Shown piece after piece: positions 34,756 through 43,668 of a stretch of 64,000 nucleotides of DNA. The notes under the pieces are model-generated. The model saw only the letters and a list, made by a program, of their open reading frames with translations, did no database searches and was not told where the DNA came from. Position 1 is the first letter of the stretch. The number at the start of each line of letters is the position of its first letter. The stretch covers positions 26,752 through 90,751 of the forward strand of contig URUK01000008.1 in NCBI GenBank assembly GCA_900551055.1, written 5' to 3'. This DNA comes from an uncultured Prevotella sp. Lineage in GTDB: Bacteria > Bacteroidota > Bacteroidia > Bacteroidales > Bacteroidaceae. Both the position numbers and the translations under genes were made by a program.

Positions 34756-35154
34756 TTATTCCGAGGCATTGTAGTCTTTGGAAGTGATTGGCACTTCAAT
34801 TAGTTTTTTGCCCTTGTTTTTTGCTGAAAAATATGTGTATGCAAAGTTAAATCCGGCTTCCTTGTAGGGCCTTAGTGCGGTTGCGTCCTTCACGCCTTTT
34901 ATAAGCATGTCTCTTGCCTGTTTTATGTTTATGGCCGTGGTGTCGGCGTTTCCGTTGATTGTATAATAATAATGTATGGTGCGCGTGTCTTTTTCGTAGA
35001 CCATGCTGTCGTTCACTATGTTTTCACTGACTGCTACGGGGCAGTTCTTTCTTGTGAACTCCGCAGCTTCCCGTGCAGCCCTTTCCTCAAGACTTTCATG
35101 GCATGCAACGAAAGCCGTGGGGCAAATCAGGAAAATCAAGAAAGTTTTTTTCAT
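34756..35154 (-). CDS. Small predicted lipoprotein
   Basis: A 132-residue protein. The start at 35154 gives MKKTFLIFLICPTAFVAC, a lipoprotein signal with Cys18. The mature part has an acidic-basic helix (LEERAAREAAEF) then a compact region with TRTIHYYYTING and GFNFAYTYFSA. No named family is recognised, though similar short lipoproteins of unknown function are common in Bacteroidales. Convergent with yebC and separated from it by the terminator at 34688. Confidence 0.75.
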   Translation of the reverse strand: MKKTFLIFLICPTAFVACHESLEERAAREAAEFTRKNCPVAVSENIVNDSMVYEKDTRTIHYYYTINGNADTTAINIKQARDMLIKGVKDATALRPYKEAGFNFAYTYFSAKNKGKKLIEVPITSKDYNASE

Positions 35155-35175
35155 CACAATTGCTTTTTTCGTTTG

Positions 35176-35183
35176 CAAATATA
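35176..35183 (-). promoter_or_regulatory. -7 box for the small lipoprotein gene
   Basis: On the minus strand this reads TATATTTG, matching TAnnTTTG, 22 bp upstream of the start at 35154. Confidence 0.55.
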
Positions 35184-35268
35184 GTGAACATCGTTTGAAT
35201 AGCCGAAGAAAAAGACGGATAACGTGAAAAGAGTTTGGATTTTTATGTGATGCGAAATAAAACCGTTT

Positions 35269-35356
35269 CCAATAGGCCATGTTTCATGTTGCGAAAGGTG
35301 GTCTTTTATGATGTAAAAGACCGCCTTTTAAACTGTAAAAGGCCGCCTTTGGGAAA
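35269..35356 (+). repeat. 22-nt-period intergenic array 5
   Basis: Four exact 22-nt units start at 35269, 35291, 35313 and 35335. Unit 3 has the palindromic core AAAAGACCGCCTTTT. The boundary motif GTTTCCAATAGGCC is at the left. It lies in the divergent gap between the lipoprotein gene and lepA. The right flank (35357-35371) has GCGTTGATTTTCAGC, nearly repeated left of array 1 (about 1441-1455). Confidence 0.8.
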
Positions 35357-35513
35357 TGCGTTGATTTTCAGCTATATTCCCGTTAGTATTTTGTTCCTGT
35401 CTGATTAATGTCTGGTTGGCGTTGGTGTCGTTGAAGACAATTTGCGGAATGCCATTTATTCGGTAAGATAACGATGACTATTTTAAAATTTAACTATAAA
35501 ACTATCCGAATTC

Positions 35514-35544
35514 TTGGGCTTAAACTGCATTTTTTGTATATTTG
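35514..35544 (+). promoter_or_regulatory. Promoter of lepA
   Basis: TTG (35514-35516), a 20-nt spacer and TATATTTG (35537-35544) are present, with the start codon 20 bp downstream. Confidence 0.65.
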
Positions 35545-35564
35545 CGTTCCAAAATGACATATTG

Positions 35565-37346
35565 ATGAACGAAATAAGGAATTTTTGTATAATAGCACAC
35601 ATTGACCACGGAAAATCTACTATTGCTGACCGTTTGTTGGAATATACAAATACAATCCAGATTACCGAAGGACAAATGCTTGATGACATGGAGCTTGAGC
35701 GTGAGCGTGGTATCACGATAAAAAGCCATGCCATTCAGATGGAATACGACTATGAAGGTTCCAAATACATATTGAATCTTATCGACACTCCGGGGCACGT
35801 TGACTTTTCATACGAAGTTTCACGAAGTATTGCTGCGTGCGAGGGGGCGTTGCTCGTTGTCGATGCCACACAAGGGGTGCAGGCCCAGACGATAAGCAAT
35901 TTGTATATGGCATTGGAGCATGATTTGGAGATTATTCCCGTAATAAACAAAATCGACATGCCTTCGGCTATGCCAGATGAGGTTGAAGACGAGATTGTAG
36001 ATTTGTTGGGATGCAGCCGAAGTGAGATAATACGTGCGTCAGGCAAGACAGGTGAAGGTATAAAAGACATTCTGGACGCAGTGGTTGAACGTGTGCCGCA
36101 TCCGTCAGGAAATGCCGATGCGCCATTGCAAGCTTTGATTTTTGATTCAGTTTTCAATCCCTTTAGGGGAATAATCGCCTATTTCAAGATTGAGAACGGA
36201 AGCATAGGCAAGGGCGACAAGGTGAAATTCTATAATACAGGAATGGAGTATGTGGCCGACGAAGTAGGTGTCCTGAAGATGGACATGATACCCCGTAACC
36301 GCTTGGAAACAGGCGATGTTGGCTATATTATAAGTGGCATAAAAGACAGTAAGGAGGTAAAAGTCGGAGACACGATTACCCATGTTGGCAATTCTTGCAC
36401 AGAAGCCATTTCCGGTTTTCAAGAAGTCAAGCCGATGGTCTTTGCCGGAGTTTATCCCATCGACCCTGCGGACTATGAAAATTTACGTGCGTCGCTTGAA
36501 AAGCTGCAGTTGAACGATGCTTCACTAACGTTCTCGCCGGAGTCGTCTGTAGCATTGGGGTTCGGCTTCCGTTGCGGCTTTCTTGGATTGTTGCATATGG
36601 AGATAGTGCAAGAACGTTTGGACAGGGAATTTGACATGGACGTAATTACCACAGTCCCGAACGTGTCTTATATGGTTTATGACAAGCAGGGAAATGCCAA
36701 GGAAGTGCATAACCCGTCGGGACTGCCCGAAGCTACGATGATTGACCATATCGAAGAGCCTTACATACGCGCTTCCATAATAACAAGCACCGATTACATC
36801 GGCCCGATAATGAAGCTGTGCCTCGATAAGCGTGGGGAGCTTGTAAAGCAGGAATATGTCAGCGGAAACAGGGTTGAGCTGTACTTTATGATACCGTTGG
36901 GAGAAATCGTCATTGACTTCTATGACAAGCTGAAAAGCATCTCGAAGGGATATGCTTCGTTCGATTATCATATCGATAGCTTCCGTCCGTCAAAGCTTGC
37001 CAAGCTCGACATCCTGCTTAACGGTGAGCCGGTGGATGCCTTGTCTACGCTTACTCATCAGGACAACGCTGTGGTTTTGGGGCGCCGTATGTGCGAGAAA
37101 CTGAAAGAACTGATACCAAGACAGCAGTTTGACATAGCTATACAGGCTGCGATAGGTTCGAAAATCATAGCACGTGAGACCATCAAGTGTGTGCGTAAGG
37201 ATGTCACGGCAAAGTGTTACGGCGGAGATGTCAGCCGTAAACGTAAATTGTTGGAAAAGCAAAAGAGGGGCAAAAAACGTATGAAGCAGATAGGCAACGT
37301 TGAGGTTCCGCAGAAGGCTTTTTTGGCAGTGCTGAAGCTGGATTAG
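35565..37346 (+). CDS. lepA: Elongation factor 4 (LepA)
   Basis: LepA is a ribosome-associated translational GTPase that affects initiation and elongation. The 593-residue protein has the P-loop AHIDHGKST, switch II DTPGHVDF, and the G4 motif NKIDMP. The domain order is G domain, domain II, two alpha/beta domains, and the specific C-terminal domain ending with the basic KRKLLEKQKRGKKRMKQIG. The start at 35565 gives MNEIRNFCIIAHIDHG, the usual N-terminus; earlier codons precede the promoter. A Crp/Fnr regulator gene follows 102 bp later. Confidence 0.97.
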   Translation: MNEIRNFCIIAHIDHGKSTIADRLLEYTNTIQITEGQMLDDMELERERGITIKSHAIQMEYDYEGSKYILNLIDTPGHVDFSYEVSRSIAACEGALLVVDATQGVQAQTISNLYMALEHDLEIIPVINKIDMPSAMPDEVEDEIVDLLGCSRSEIIRASGKTGEGIKDILDAVVERVPHPSGNADAPLQALIFDSVFNPFRGIIAYFKIENGSIGKGDKVKFYNTGMEYVADEVGVLKMDMIPRNRLETGDVGYIISGIKDSKEVKVGDTITHVGNSCTEAISGFQEVKPMVFAGVYPIDPADYENLRASLEKLQLNDASLTFSPESSVALGFGFRCGFLGLLHMEIVQERLDREFDMDVITTVPNVSYMVYDKQGNAKEVHNPSGLPEATMIDHIEEPYIRASIITSTDYIGPIMKLCLDKRGELVKQEYVSGNRVELYFMIPLGEIVIDFYDKLKSISKGYASFDYHIDSFRPSKLAKLDILLNGEPVDALSTLTHQDNAVVLGRRMCEKLKELIPRQQFDIAIQAAIGSKIIARETIKCVRKDVTAKCYGGDVSRKRKLLEKQKRGKKRMKQIGNVEVPQKAFLAVLKLD

Positions 37347-37448
37347 TGTATATTGAGAATGATGATAGATAATGAGGAGGAGAAATTATGGTTACATTTG
37401 TTTGATTGCTCATTATTTATTTGATAAAATATAAAAAGGAGGAGGAAT

Positions 37449-38051
37449 ATGAAAGAAATGTTGAAAACTAAACGGGACATTGCACGTGAGTTGGCCCGTA
37501 AGTACAGTACAATGACTCATGATGAACTCGATATTCTTGAGAATGTACTTGTGCAGATGAAGTTCGCCAAGGGCGAAATGATTTTGAAGGAAGGAGAGGT
37601 TTGCAGGAACATCTATTATATAGAGAAAGGGCTTGTAAGACAGTTTTACTTCAAGAAAGGTAAGGACGTTACAGAGCACATGGCTCCTGAAGGTGAGATA
37701 ATAATGTGCATAGAGAGCCTTTTCAAGGAGGAACCAACACGTTTGCAGGTGGAGGCTTTGGAGCCTGTGCTGATATATGCCTTGCCGAAGGCGAGGCTTG
37801 AAGAGGTGGCTTTGCACAATGTCAATATACAGATATTGTACAGGAAGATACTCGAAGAATCTTTGATCAATTCCCAGATACATGCCGACTTGGTGCGTTT
37901 TGAGACAGCTCAAGACCGGTACCGTAAGCTTTGCAAACTGTCTCCGCAATTGTCTTTGCGTGCTCCTCTTGTTTATATAGCGAGCTATCTGCAAATGACA
38001 CCTGAAACCTTGAGCCGCGTCAGGTCAAGCATAACCTTGGGCGAGGGATGA
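37449..38051 (+). CDS. Crp/Fnr family transcriptional regulator
   Basis: A 200-residue regulator. Residues about 22-125 form a cyclic-nucleotide-binding beta roll with KGEMILKEGEVCRNIYYIEKG. The C-terminal helix-turn-helix includes APLVYIASYLQMTPETLSRVRS. The cNMP-contacting Arg-Ser pair of true CRP is not present, and no FNR-type cysteine cluster is seen, so the ligand is unknown, as for most Bacteroidetes members. Regulated genes cannot be deduced. A strong hairpin terminator starts 5 bp after the stop. Confidence 0.9.
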   Translation: MKEMLKTKRDIARELARKYSTMTHDELDILENVLVQMKFAKGEMILKEGEVCRNIYYIEKGLVRQFYFKKGKDVTEHMAPEGEIIMCIESLFKEEPTRLQVEALEPVLIYALPKARLEEVALHNVNIQILYRKILEESLINSQIHADLVRFETAQDRYRKLCKLSPQLSLRAPLVYIASYLQMTPETLSRVRSSITLGEG

Positions 38052-38055
38052 AAAT

Positions 38056-38108
38056 GAAAGCGGACGCTTGGGTATGTAAACAACCAACGTCCGCTTTCGT
38101 CTTTTTTA
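38056..38108. terminator. Terminator between the Crp/Fnr gene and the golvesin-domain gene
   Basis: GAAAGCGGACG (38056-38066) pairs with CGTCCGCTTTC (38088-38098), with a further partial pairing inside, followed by TCTTTTTT. It ends the Crp/Fnr transcript and lies just before the 3' end of the convergent minus-strand operon. Confidence 0.8.
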
Positions 38109-38114
38109 TGTTTG

Positions 38115-40739
38115 TCAATTGAATATGAAATTCAGTATGCCTCGCATTATCATTGATTGTTTTTTCTCAGACGTGATGCACTCGAACGGAAATCCCATTG
38201 TAAACGTACGGCTGTCATCACCTTTATAAGCAACGCATACGGAGTGGCCGCCGTTTTCGGTCAATGCGCAGAAAGCAGGGGCTACCGGACTGATAAGGTC
38301 AATTGATGTGGATGCATAGTTTTCTTCATTTAATGTTGTATAAATGTTGAATGATGTGCCCATGCCGCTTATTGTGTTTTCAATGCCTGGGCGTGTCGAG
38401 CCGTTGTGCGTAATGTGCAGCACGTTTTTGACAAACTCCGCGTCCCTACTGCTTTTCATGTCGCTGCCTATGTAAGCCCCACTTACAATCAGGTTGCCAC
38501 CATTGTCGGTATATTCGTATAATGCTTTTTGCAGTTTTGGTGTGAAAGTCTTGTATTGGCGTAATGAATAACCGTCATCTTTTTCCAGCCCCATTATAAG
38601 GTCTATGCATCCGTATTTGCTTAGATCAGCAACATGTCGGCCTATTGCGTACTTAGAGCAGCTTGCAATGTTGTATGCGCCGGCGCTTATTATCGCTTTT
38701 GCGTGTATGGGAATGTAGGCAAAGGTATTGCCGGCGATGATGTGCCCGGTAAGTTCGTCGCCGCAAAAACCAAGTCCGCCTTCGCCTTCCTTGCCTATCA
38801 TGTTTTTGTCAAAGCATATCTGCCGGCCGGCGAATCCGAGCGTTTTTCCCGGCCATACGCCTGGGTCAGCGTCTATATCGAACCCCTGTTGTGTGTCGGT
38901 GTTTATCGGTGCCGGAGCGGCAAGGCGTTGAAAACCGTTCACAACAAGAATAGTTTTTGTTGCTTTAGGGTTGTATAGTGCCGATACAGTTTCTGAAGCA
39001 AAGCTTTCTCCGCCTTCGTTTACGGCTGAAACTTTGAAGTTATACAGGGTGTTCGGCATAAGTTTAACTTTACATGCCTGGCCGTTTACGCGTATGCCGT
39101 TGTCGAAACCGTAATCGCCTATGGCCGTATAAAGTATGTAAGAATCAGGTGTAGCCGACGGTTCCGTGGCATCCCGTTGGGCATCCCACCTTATTATTAT
39201 TGTGTCGCCGGACATAAATTCGGTGCAAACATTTATCGGTGCAAGCGGTGTTACTACGTATTTCGTATCGTGTGTTTCCGAATTGAAGCGCAAAATGGAC
39301 TTGTATATGCTGCGTGCAAGAGTGAAACGGAAATTTGGGTCTTGCCCCATGAACATGTCGGGAAAGTTCTGGTGCGACATGGTTTCTATTATTGCCGACG
39401 GCACGATTGGGCATCTTGTTTCGGCATAGTTCCGGTCGTACAAGTTTCGTTTGTTCCACTTGCCATATGTTCCGGCAATATCGTTGCGTACACCGTCAAG
39501 CAGCATCCTTGCAAATGTCTTTGACCTTTTGCGTGAATGACCTGAAGCCAGCAGGCCATTGCCCGTATTTGTCGTGCATATTGTCAACGAACCGATAAGT
39601 GACGAGAAATCTTTGGAAAATCCTGCATCGCTGTGTACAGCCAAAGCCAGCTCTATCGGCACGTTAAGCCCTTCTTGTCTGGGTGCGAAGCATGAGCCTC
39701 CGGCGAGCCAGTTTGTCATGTATGGACGCGAGTAGATATCTTCCTTGTAGTCGTCGGTTCCGCTTTTTACCCTATAAACGCTTTCGGGTGCGCCTGCCCA
39801 TTGCGCATAATAGCGTGAGCCTTCGATGCATTTTGGTAGTCCGCTCGTGTTCCCGTCGCGTGCTATTACGCCCATTCCGCCGCCGAAACGCACAGCGTCT
39901 GCCGTGACAATGCCCTGATAGGCGCTTTCGTTTGTCAGCACAACGCGGTTGTCGGAGCTGCATCCTTTGGCAAATTCGAACGTTCCCAAGTACACCCATG
40001 TGCCGCCTCCCATCCTTTGGTTGACATTGAAAACGGTGCGCCGCCCTTTGTGGAATACTATGTATTTTGCATCTGGTATGCTTTTGTCCAATGTCGGATA
40101 GCTCACGTAGACGGCGTATTCTCCATCCTGAGTGAACCTCGGCTGGTATGAAATTTCGCATCCTTTTGTTGGTGAGGCCACGGCCATGCGCGTAGTTCCG
40201 TCTTTGAAAGGATTGTCACATCCGTCGTATGTCTTTTTGCTTGCGGCGAACCCTTTTTCTCCGGCATCCTCCCAATTGCGGTTTATGTCAATCTCCGTAT
40301 AGTATGGAAGTTTTGTCGCGTCGTCGTTGTCAACTATCACTTCGTTTTTCTGCCAGTCACGTTCGCGCGGCGTGAACACCGTTGCCCCCGCGTTTTCGAG
40401 CATCGGTATGAGGTAGGGAACGACGATTGTCTGTGTGAACAGGTCTTCGTTTGTGCAAAACATGTTTGGCCGCTGCCACCGCCATTTGCCTTTGTTTTGG
40501 TCGTAAAAGCGTCCGTGGCTTGCCCATATCGACAAGTGTTTGTTCTTAAGCCCCTTTGTTATGTTTATGGGCTTAGATATGTTTTCAACCCACGGCAGAC
40601 CGTTGTAGGTGATGTCTTTTTTGACTTCCTTCGTTATTTTGCCTTTATTCCCGTCGGGGGTTGTCGGTATGACGTTGCGGTGGGTGCCGCATGATGCCAG
40701 CGTGATGCAGGCAAGAAATATGTGGAAATATTTTTTCAT
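38115..40739 (-). CDS. Golvesin-domain / amidase-like lipoprotein
   Basis: An 874-residue outer-envelope lipoprotein (MKKYFHIFLACITLASC, Cys17). After an N-terminal domain comes a golvesin C-terminal-like beta domain (about 190-290, with AVYVSYPTLDKSIPDA and GGGTWVYLGTFEF). An amidase-like zinc hydrolase region follows, with HSDAG near residue 367 and IIETMSHQNF near 448, resembling the amidase_3 layout in which the N-terminal part supplies the first ligand. A fibronectin-type-III-like segment (about 500-595) and a C-terminal Rossmann-like domain end the protein. It is commonly labelled xanthan lyase, which I think is misleading; a cell-wall hydrolase role is more likely but unproven. Confidence 0.8.
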   Translation of the reverse strand: MKKYFHIFLACITLASCGTHRNVIPTTPDGNKGKITKEVKKDITYNGLPWVENISKPINITKGLKNKHLSIWASHGRFYDQNKGKWRWQRPNMFCTNEDLFTQTIVVPYLIPMLENAGATVFTPRERDWQKNEVIVDNDDATKLPYYTEIDINRNWEDAGEKGFAASKKTYDGCDNPFKDGTTRMAVASPTKGCEISYQPRFTQDGEYAVYVSYPTLDKSIPDAKYIVFHKGRRTVFNVNQRMGGGTWVYLGTFEFAKGCSSDNRVVLTNESAYQGIVTADAVRFGGGMGVIARDGNTSGLPKCIEGSRYYAQWAGAPESVYRVKSGTDDYKEDIYSRPYMTNWLAGGSCFAPRQEGLNVPIELALAVHSDAGFSKDFSSLIGSLTICTTNTGNGLLASGHSRKRSKTFARMLLDGVRNDIAGTYGKWNKRNLYDRNYAETRCPIVPSAIIETMSHQNFPDMFMGQDPNFRFTLARSIYKSILRFNSETHDTKYVVTPLAPINVCTEFMSGDTIIIRWDAQRDATEPSATPDSYILYTAIGDYGFDNGIRVNGQACKVKLMPNTLYNFKVSAVNEGGESFASETVSALYNPKATKTILVVNGFQRLAAPAPINTDTQQGFDIDADPGVWPGKTLGFAGRQICFDKNMIGKEGEGGLGFCGDELTGHIIAGNTFAYIPIHAKAIISAGAYNIASCSKYAIGRHVADLSKYGCIDLIMGLEKDDGYSLRQYKTFTPKLQKALYEYTDNGGNLIVSGAYIGSDMKSSRDAEFVKNVLHITHNGSTRPGIENTISGMGTSFNIYTTLNEENYASTSIDLISPVAPAFCALTENGGHSVCVAYKGDDSRTFTMGFPFECITSEKKQSMIMRGILNFIFN

Positions 40740-40741
40740 TG

Positions 40742-41293
40742 TCAGTGCCCGGTAGTGAATAGTTCTGGATGCCGCCCGGTAAAGCCTTTAAAGTAATTTT
40801 TTATTTCATCCATGTCCTTGTCCGGATTTCCTCCGGGCACAATGCTTTTCGTGCATTGTATGAGTTTGCGGTCATAGTCGAGGCCGTATAACAAGATTGG
40901 AATGTTGGCTTTCGAGGCGATGTAGTAAAAGCCTTTTCTCCATTCCGGATTCAAAGAACGTGTGCCTTCAGGTGTGATGCAGAGTCGGAACTCATTTTCG
41001 CGTACAGCTTTCCGGGCCAGAACGTCGGTCATGTTGGCATGCCTGTCACGGCTGACGGGGATGCCGCCAATCCGCTTGAGCAGTAGGCCGAGGGGGCCGA
41101 CGAACCACTCTTTTTTCATAAGGAAGCTTATTTTCATGCCTTCAGCCTTGGCATAAAGTTGTCCTAAGACGAAATCGAAATTGCTTGTATGCGGTGCAAG
41201 GCAGATGACGAATTTGTCGGAATGTTTGATTGTCACTTCTTTTTTCCAACCTAACAGCTTATATAAAATCCATTTGGACAATGCTTGTAGCAT
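40742..41293 (-). CDS. 1-acyl-sn-glycerol-3-phosphate acyltransferase-like protein
   Basis: A 183-residue PlsC-family acyltransferase. The catalytic HX4D motif is HTSNFD (H35-D40) and the acceptor-binding motif is ITPEGTRS (106-113). GGIPVSRDR lies between them. No membrane helix is evident, so it is likely a peripheral enzyme that acylates lysophosphatidate or an envelope lipid. The start at 41293 follows the 89-residue gene's stop by 19 bp; an upstream in-frame ATG would overlap that gene. It ends 2 bp before the golvesin-domain gene and is in the same operon. Confidence 0.88.
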   Translation of the reverse strand: MLQALSKWILYKLLGWKKEVTIKHSDKFVICLAPHTSNFDFVLGQLYAKAEGMKISFLMKKEWFVGPLGLLLKRIGGIPVSRDRHANMTDVLARKAVRENEFRLCITPEGTRSLNPEWRKGFYYIASKANIPILLYGLDYDRKLIQCTKSIVPGGNPDKDMDEIKNYFKGFTGRHPELFTTGH

Positions 41294-41312
41294 GGGTATA
41301 TGTAAGCTGTTT

Positions 41313-41582
41313 TCAGATGTTGGAAATGTTGTCGGCGATTTCTTCAATCTGTATGCTGAAATGTTCTTTCAGGTTCTTGAAATATTTTTTTGCCTCCATT
41401 CCCGGTTCGGGGTGCGAAATGCGGCAAACGTAGTCACGCTGTATGATGATGATGGATGTCAGGATTGCGTTGACTTCCGCCTGTTTCTTGTTGCCGTTGT
41501 ACAACGATGCGGCTATACACTCTGAAAAGAGGTCGCTGCATATATAATTGATTGTTTTTTTAAGCTTGCGTTTGTTTGCCAT
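41313..41582 (-). CDS. Conserved Bacteroidales protein, 89 residues
   Basis: A small, highly conserved-looking soluble protein: a basic start MANKRKLKKTINYICSDLFSE (shown in part), an Ala/Ile-rich helix, DYVCRISHPEPG and an amphipathic C-terminal helix KNLKEHFSIQIEEIADNI. It is mostly alpha-helical. I recognise it as a recurrent Bacteroidales hypothetical family but know no function. It begins the operon with the acyltransferase and golvesin-domain lipoprotein, suggesting an envelope-related or regulatory job, by context only. Confidence 0.8.
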   Translation of the reverse strand: MANKRKLKKTINYICSDLFSECIAASLYNGNKKQAEVNAILTSIIIIQRDYVCRISHPEPGMEAKKYFKNLKEHFSIQIEEIADNISNI

Positions 41583-41613
41583 ATCTATTAATGTTAGTCT
41601 TGGTTATACAAGG

Positions 41614-41621
41614 CAAATATA
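41614..41621 (-). promoter_or_regulatory. -7 box of the 89-residue protein operon
   Basis: On the minus strand this reads TATATTTG, matching TAnnTTTG, 32 bp upstream of the start at 41582. Confidence 0.55.
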
Positions 41622-41757
41622 ATGAATAAAAGTCAAATGTTGTCGCCATACGCATAAAAAAAACATCTTTTTTTTTGTTTTTATCAGTTTTTTAGATTGC
41701 CGGGCAATGACAAGCGGCGTTTTGCCGGTTGACAGGTGTGTCGGTGCGGCCTGTTTC

Positions 41758-41845
41758 CCAAAAGGCCATCTTTCATGATGCAAAAGGCCGTGTTTTGCGT
41801 TGTAAAACGCCACTTTTACAATACAAAAGACGGCCTTTTGCAACA
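41758..41845 (+). repeat. 22-nt-period intergenic array 6
   Basis: Four exact 22-nt units start at 41758, 41780, 41802 and 41824 (88 nt). Cores include CAAAAGGCCGTGTTTTG and CAAAAGACGGCCTTTTG. The boundary GCCTGTTTCCC lies at 41749-41759. It occupies the divergent gap before the phosphofructokinase gene. The rest of the gap holds only the two promoters. Confidence 0.8.
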
Positions 41846-41912
41846 AGCCCTTTCGTAAACCTATTTTTAGTTGAATTAAGCTCATTTATTTTCCAATGTA
41901 AATGAATTTTAT

Positions 41913-41920
41913 TAAATTTG
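41913..41920 (+). promoter_or_regulatory. -7 box of the PPi-phosphofructokinase gene
   Basis: TAAATTTG matches TAnnTTTG and lies 53 bp before the start at 41974. The -33 region is weak. Confidence 0.5.
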
Positions 41921-41973
41921 CACTGCCAAAAGAGAAAAGGCTTATCAAGAATAATTAATTTAATTTTTTTGTC

Positions 41974-43614
41974 ATGGAAAAAAGCGTGTTGCAACAAGCA
42001 AGGATGGCTTACAGCCCCAAGCTGCCGGATGCACTCAAAGGATTAGTCAAGGTAAAAGAAGGTGCTCCGACACAAAGCGTAGACAATCAGGAGGAAATCA
42101 AGCAGCTGTTCCCTAACACGTATGGGATGCCTGTCGTTGAGTTTGAACCAAGCGATACGGAAAACAGCGACGTTACCAACGTTGGCATCATCCTGAGCGG
42201 CGGACAGGCTCCCGGCGGACACAATGTCATAACCGGACTGTTTGACACGATAAAAAAGATGAATCCGGAGAACAAGCTCTACGGTTTCCTTATGGGACCA
42301 GGCGGACTTGTTGACCATAAATACATAGAAATAACAAAGGACTTCATCGACGGCTACCGTAACACCGGAGGCTTTGACATGATAGGTTCTGGCCGTACAA
42401 AGCTGGAGAAAGTAGAGCAGTTTGAGAAGGGACTTGAGATAATCCGCGAACTTGGCATAAAGGCTCTTGTCATCATCGGCGGCGACGACTCTAACACAAA
42501 CGCCTGCGTATTGGCCGAATATTATGCTGCTAAGAAGTACGGCGTTCAGGTGATAGGCTGCCCGAAGACTATCGACGGCGACCTTAAGAACAGCCAGATA
42601 GAGACTTCGTTCGGCTTCGATACAGCCACAAAGACATATTCGGAGCTTATCGGCAACATCGAGCGCGACTGTAATTCGGCACGCAAATATTGGCACTTCA
42701 TCAAGCTTATGGGACGTTCGGCAAGCCATATAGCATTGGAATGCGCGTTGCAGTGCCAGCCCAACATCTGCCTTGTGTCAGAAGAGGTTAAGGCGAAGGA
42801 CATGACGCTCAACCAGATTGTTGAACAAATCTGCGAAGTAATAGCATACCGCGCATCACAGGGCAACAACTTCGGCGTGATACTTGTTCCCGAGGGCCTT
42901 ATAGAGTTCATTCCTTCCATAGGCAAACTGATTGAGGAACTGAATGACCTGCTTGCCGCACACGGCGACGATTATAAGGGACTTGACCCTGTAGCGCAGC
43001 GTGAGTATATACTGGCTCACCTCAGCGAAGCCAACCGTCAGACGTTCTCAACATTGCCTGCAAATGTAGCACGTCAGCTGTCTTTGGACAGAGACCCGCA
43101 CGGAAACGTACAGGTTTCGCTGATTGAGACGGAAAAATTGCTTTCCGACATGTGTGAGGCGAAACTTGCCGAATGGAAGAAGGAAGGCAAATATACAGGC
43201 AAGTTCGCCGCATTGCACCACTTCTTCGGATATGAAGGACGTTGTGCCGCTCCTTCAAACTTCGATGCAGACTATTGCTACGCATTGGGTACGAGCGCAG
43301 CCCACCTCATTGCAAACGGCAAGACGGGATATATGGCAATCGTGCAGAATACCACCAAGCCGGCAAGCGAATGGAAAGCGGGCGGAGTGCCAATAACCAT
43401 GATGATGAACATGGAGCGCAGAAACGGCGAAATGAAACCTGTAATACGCAAGGCTTTGGTTGAGCTTGACGGCAATCCTTTCAAAGAATTGGCGAAAAAC
43501 CGCGACAAGTGGGCTAAGGAAACCTGTTATGTATATCCGGGTCCCATACAGTATTGGGGACCTGCTGAAGTGTGTGACAGGCCTACAAGGACACTTGCTT
43601 TGGAGCAGGAATAA
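41974..43614 (+). CDS. pfp: Diphosphate-fructose-6-phosphate 1-phosphotransferase
   Basis: A 546-residue long-type phosphofructokinase that uses pyrophosphate rather than ATP for the reversible fructose-6-phosphate/fructose-1,6-bisphosphate step. LSGGQAPGGHNVI (about 71-83) is the phosphate-binding loop. GGDDSNTNACVLAE has the second Asp that blocks ATP binding, and CPKTIDGDLKN carries the PPi-type Lys before the catalytic TIDGD. MGRSASHIALE contacts the sugar phosphate. Length and motifs fit the plant-beta-subunit-like form common in Bacteroidetes. A terminator follows. Confidence 0.95.
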   Translation: MEKSVLQQARMAYSPKLPDALKGLVKVKEGAPTQSVDNQEEIKQLFPNTYGMPVVEFEPSDTENSDVTNVGIILSGGQAPGGHNVITGLFDTIKKMNPENKLYGFLMGPGGLVDHKYIEITKDFIDGYRNTGGFDMIGSGRTKLEKVEQFEKGLEIIRELGIKALVIIGGDDSNTNACVLAEYYAAKKYGVQVIGCPKTIDGDLKNSQIETSFGFDTATKTYSELIGNIERDCNSARKYWHFIKLMGRSASHIALECALQCQPNICLVSEEVKAKDMTLNQIVEQICEVIAYRASQGNNFGVILVPEGLIEFIPSIGKLIEELNDLLAAHGDDYKGLDPVAQREYILAHLSEANRQTFSTLPANVARQLSLDRDPHGNVQVSLIETEKLLSDMCEAKLAEWKKEGKYTGKFAALHHFFGYEGRCAAPSNFDADYCYALGTSAAHLIANGKTGYMAIVQNTTKPASEWKAGGVPITMMMNMERRNGEMKPVIRKALVELDGNPFKELAKNRDKWAKETCYVYPGPIQYWGPAEVCDRPTRTLALEQE

Positions 43615-43632
43615 GCATTGATATGTTGTTCG

Positions 43633-43659
43633 GGGCGGCTCTGATGGGCCGCCCTTTAC
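43633..43659 (+). terminator. Terminator after the PPi-phosphofructokinase gene
   Basis: GGGCGGC (43633-43639) pairs with GCCGCCC (43648-43654) over an 8-nt loop, followed by TTTACTTT. It is short but GC-rich. Confidence 0.6.
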
Positions 43660-43668
43660 TTTAACGTA

